From contig CALFSV010000131.1 in NCBI GenBank assembly GCA_937916485.1, forward strand, positions 1 through 7,338: a DNA stretch of 7,338 bases, in the 5' to 3' direction. Position 1 is the first letter of the stretch. Each line of letters begins with the position of its first letter. The notes beneath the pieces were generated by a model that was not told where the DNA came from, made no database searches, and worked only from the letters and a program-made list of their open reading frames with translations. The stretch comes from an uncultured Paracoccaceae bacterium (GTDB lineage: Bacteria > Pseudomonadota > Alphaproteobacteria > Rhodobacterales > Rhodobacteraceae). Below, one piece after another: positions 5,683 through 7,338 of the stretch. The position numbers and the translations under genes were made by a program.

Positions 5683-7338
5683 ATGACATTTGTGCTACAA
5701 ATTCTAGGTGCGGTGGCGCTGATGCTCTGGGGCCTTCGCATGGTCCGAAATGGCGTCATGGCTGCATACGGACCATCCATCAAGTCCTTAGCAAGAGATT
5801 CCGAGAAAAAGCGGTTGGCCCCGTTCTTTTCAGGGCTCATTGCAGCAGTTGCGCTGCAAAGCAGCACTGCGACGGCTATGATTGCGGCCTCCTTCGCATC
5901 GAAGAAAACAATCGGTACGTTAACGGCATTTGTGATCATTCTTGGCGCTGATCTTGGCACAGCAGTGGCCGCGATCATTGCGTCGCAGAAGATCGCGGCC
6001 CTTTCACCTACTCTGATTGCCGTCGGTGTCTTCGGATACCTCAATTCTGAGGCCACAAAACCTCGTGGTATCTTTCGCGCGATCGGCGGCGTAGGATTTG
6101 TGCTACTCGCGCTAACTCTGATAAAATCGACTACTCTAGACCTCGCATCTAGCGATGGCGCATCAACAATCATAGCCGCTGTGCTTGGCCTACCATTTAT
6201 GGCGGTTGTCGCTGGTGTGGTGCTCACCTATCTCGCCCATTCGAGCCTTGCTGTCGTTCTCTTAACTGTCTCCAGCCTGGCGGGTGGGCTCATAGATGTA
6301 GATGCCGCAGTCTACTTGGTTGTAGGGGCAAACATCGGCAGCGGACTGTTACCGTTTATCGCGAACCTACAAGCCCGACGTGAAGCTCGACTTGCAGTGA
6401 CTGCCAACCTTGCACTTCGCTGTTTGGGCGCGGGCGGTCTTTACTATGCTTGGAAATTGATACCAATTTTTCCTGAGATCGCATTAGTTCCTTTGCCGCT
6501 TCAACTACATCTGATCTTGAACATTGTAGTGGCTCTCATTGGAATGGCGACAGCGCCGCTGGTCCTTAGGCTAGTATCTCCACTGGTGGCCAACGATCAG
6601 GACGGGGATAACCGTATTCAAACCCGGTTCTTGGACAATCAAGTCATCAAAGAACCAACCAAAGCATTGGCCCTAGCAAAGCGCGAAGCACTTGCGATGG
6701 CCGAAATTGCCCAAGAAATGGTCGAGCGGTCACGCGCGGTATTGGAAGGTGCGCCAAGCGAAACAGACAAAGAAGTATCCACATTGGAAGATGGTCTTGA
6801 TCGACTTTTTGACTCGATCAAACTTTATGTGGCCCGTGTCCTTCAGCAACCTCTATCGGAGGAGCAAACTCGGCAAGCGATGGATGTGCTGAGTTTCACG
6901 GCGAACATGGAACATGTAGGAGACATTGTGGATGGCAATTTGATGAGCCTGGCTGCCCGCAAACGGGCGCTGAACACCCAGTTTTCCGAGGAGGGAAACA
7001 GCGAAATTTCGACGCTCTTTGACTCCATATTGGAGAACTTTGGCCTCGCAGTGAATACCTTCCTCACCGAAGATCGCGATCTGGCACGCCAGCTATTTAA
7101 CTCGAAGACGGACATCCGTGAGCTTCAGCAAAAATTTATGGCGTCCCACATGGAGCGGCTTGGGTCGGGTGCTTCTGAAACAGTTCGCACAAGTAGTCTT
7201 CACATTGATCTGATCCGCGATCTTAAGCGGATCAACAGTCATCTCACAGCTGTGGCTTACTCCGTCTTGCGGGCATCAGGAGAGGTGCCAAAGACAAAGT
7301 GGAAAAAGGCACCAGCGGGCACTGTCAGACAAAACGAG
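5683..7338 (+). CDS. yjbB: YjbB-type Na/Pi cotransporter with C-terminal PhoU-like domain (3' end beyond the window)
   Basis: The frame is open from ATG 5683 to the right edge, giving 552 residues without a stop; YjbB-like proteins are about this long, so little is missing. Residues 1-300 hold several membrane segments arranged as two inverted Na/Pi-cotransporter repeats. The first has LQSSTATAM (58-66) and LGADLGTA (87-94); the second has AHSSLAVVLLT (185-195) and VGANIGSGLL (214-223). Residues of about 325-535 are helical and PhoU-like, with E410, D414 and D417 in MEHVGDIVDGN and D509, D513 and R516 in HIDLIRDLKRINSH, resembling the acidic metal-binding motifs of PhoU. The end of this region, with SSLH and VAYSVL, closely recalls E. 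coli YjbB. YjbB has been proposed to export phosphate and lower polyphosphate, particularly when organophosphates are taken up. The gene follows the binding-protein gene on the same strand after 58 bases and is probably the last operon gene seen here. The N terminus fits YjbB, supporting the start despite a poor adjacent ribosome site. Confidence 0.9.
   Translation, partial: MTFVLQILGAVALMLWGLRMVRNGVMAAYGPSIKSLARDSEKKRLAPFFSGLIAAVALQSSTATAMIAASFASKKTIGTLTAFVIILGADLGTAVAAIIASQKIAALSPTLIAVGVFGYLNSEATKPRGIFRAIGGVGFVLLALTLIKSTTLDLASSDGASTIIAAVLGLPFMAVVAGVVLTYLAHSSLAVVLLTVSSLAGGLIDVDAAVYLVVGANIGSGLLPFIANLQARREARLAVTANLALRCLGAGGLYYAWKLIPIFPEIALVPLPLQLHLILNIVVALIGMATAPLVLRLVSPLVANDQDGDNRIQTRFLDNQVIKEPTKALALAKREALAMAEIAQEMVERSRAVLEGAPSETDKEVSTLEDGLDRLFDSIKLYVARVLQQPLSEEQTRQAMDVLSFTANMEHVGDIVDGNLMSLAARKRALNTQFSEEGNSEISTLFDSILENFGLAVNTFLTEDRDLARQLFNSKTDIRELQQKFMASHMERLGSGASETVRTSSLHIDLIRDLKRINSHLTAVAYSVLRASGEVPKTKWKKAPAGTVRQNE

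Noticed and set aside
5667..5951. Plus-strand frame of 94 codons starting inside the hairpin before the yjbB-like gene
   Set aside because: It is in another frame from the YjbB-like protein, is rich in Cys, His and Arg as shadows are, and overlaps strongly supported coding sequence.
5658..6227. Long open frame on the minus strand (189 codons) opposite the yjbB-like gene
   Set aside because: It lies wholly antisense to a plus-strand frame that carries clear Na/Pi-cotransporter motifs, and its composition (rich in Ala, Thr, Pro and Arg) is that of a codon shadow. No recognisable domain.

Overview
The window looks like chromosomal DNA of an alphaproteobacterium of moderate GC content, perhaps a marine Rhodobacterales (roseobacter-type) strain. 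That placement is an inference from protein style and tight operon packing; there is no RNA gene or other taxonomic marker. There is no mobile element, CRISPR array or gene-free stretch longer than about 60 bases.

Layout. On the minus strand, reading leftward from a 60-base divergent control region (820-879), are a DeoR/GlpR-type regulator (85-819) and the first 28 codons of a second gene (1-85). The second start codon shares a base with the regulator's stop (TGATG). On the plus strand, reading rightward, is a six-gene run. It comprises a LOG-family (TIGR00725/SLOG) putative nucleotide phosphoribohydrolase (880-1548), a MalK/UgpC-type ABC ATPase (1545-2624), two MalF/UgpA- and MalG/UgpE-type permeases (2621-3505, 3502-4320), a periplasmic UgpB-like solute-binding protein (4383-5624) and a YjbB-type Na/Pi cotransporter with a C-terminal PhoU-like domain (5683 to beyond 7338). 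The first four genes are joined by ATGA overlaps. The binding-protein gene and the yjbB-like gene are each preceded by a short gap that holds a perfect inverted repeat.

How the genes may work together (inference). The importer belongs to the carbohydrate/glycerol-3-phosphate class. The last gene resembles E. coli YjbB, which has been proposed to export phosphate. The first gene resembles enzymes that split nucleoside 5'-monophosphates into base and ribose 5-phosphate. DeoR-family regulators usually sense phosphorylated metabolites. Together this suggests a scavenging operon that takes in an organophosphate (a glycerol-phosphate, sugar-phosphate or nucleotide-like compound), processes it in the cytoplasm, and discards surplus phosphate so that the carbon or nitrogen moiety can be used. 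The substrate cannot be settled from the sequence.

The most interesting points are the LOG enzyme + importer + phosphate-exporter grouping, three 9-bp tandem repeats in the divergent control region, and an 11-bp hairpin placed exactly between a Shine-Dalgarno-like sequence and the yjbB-like start codon.
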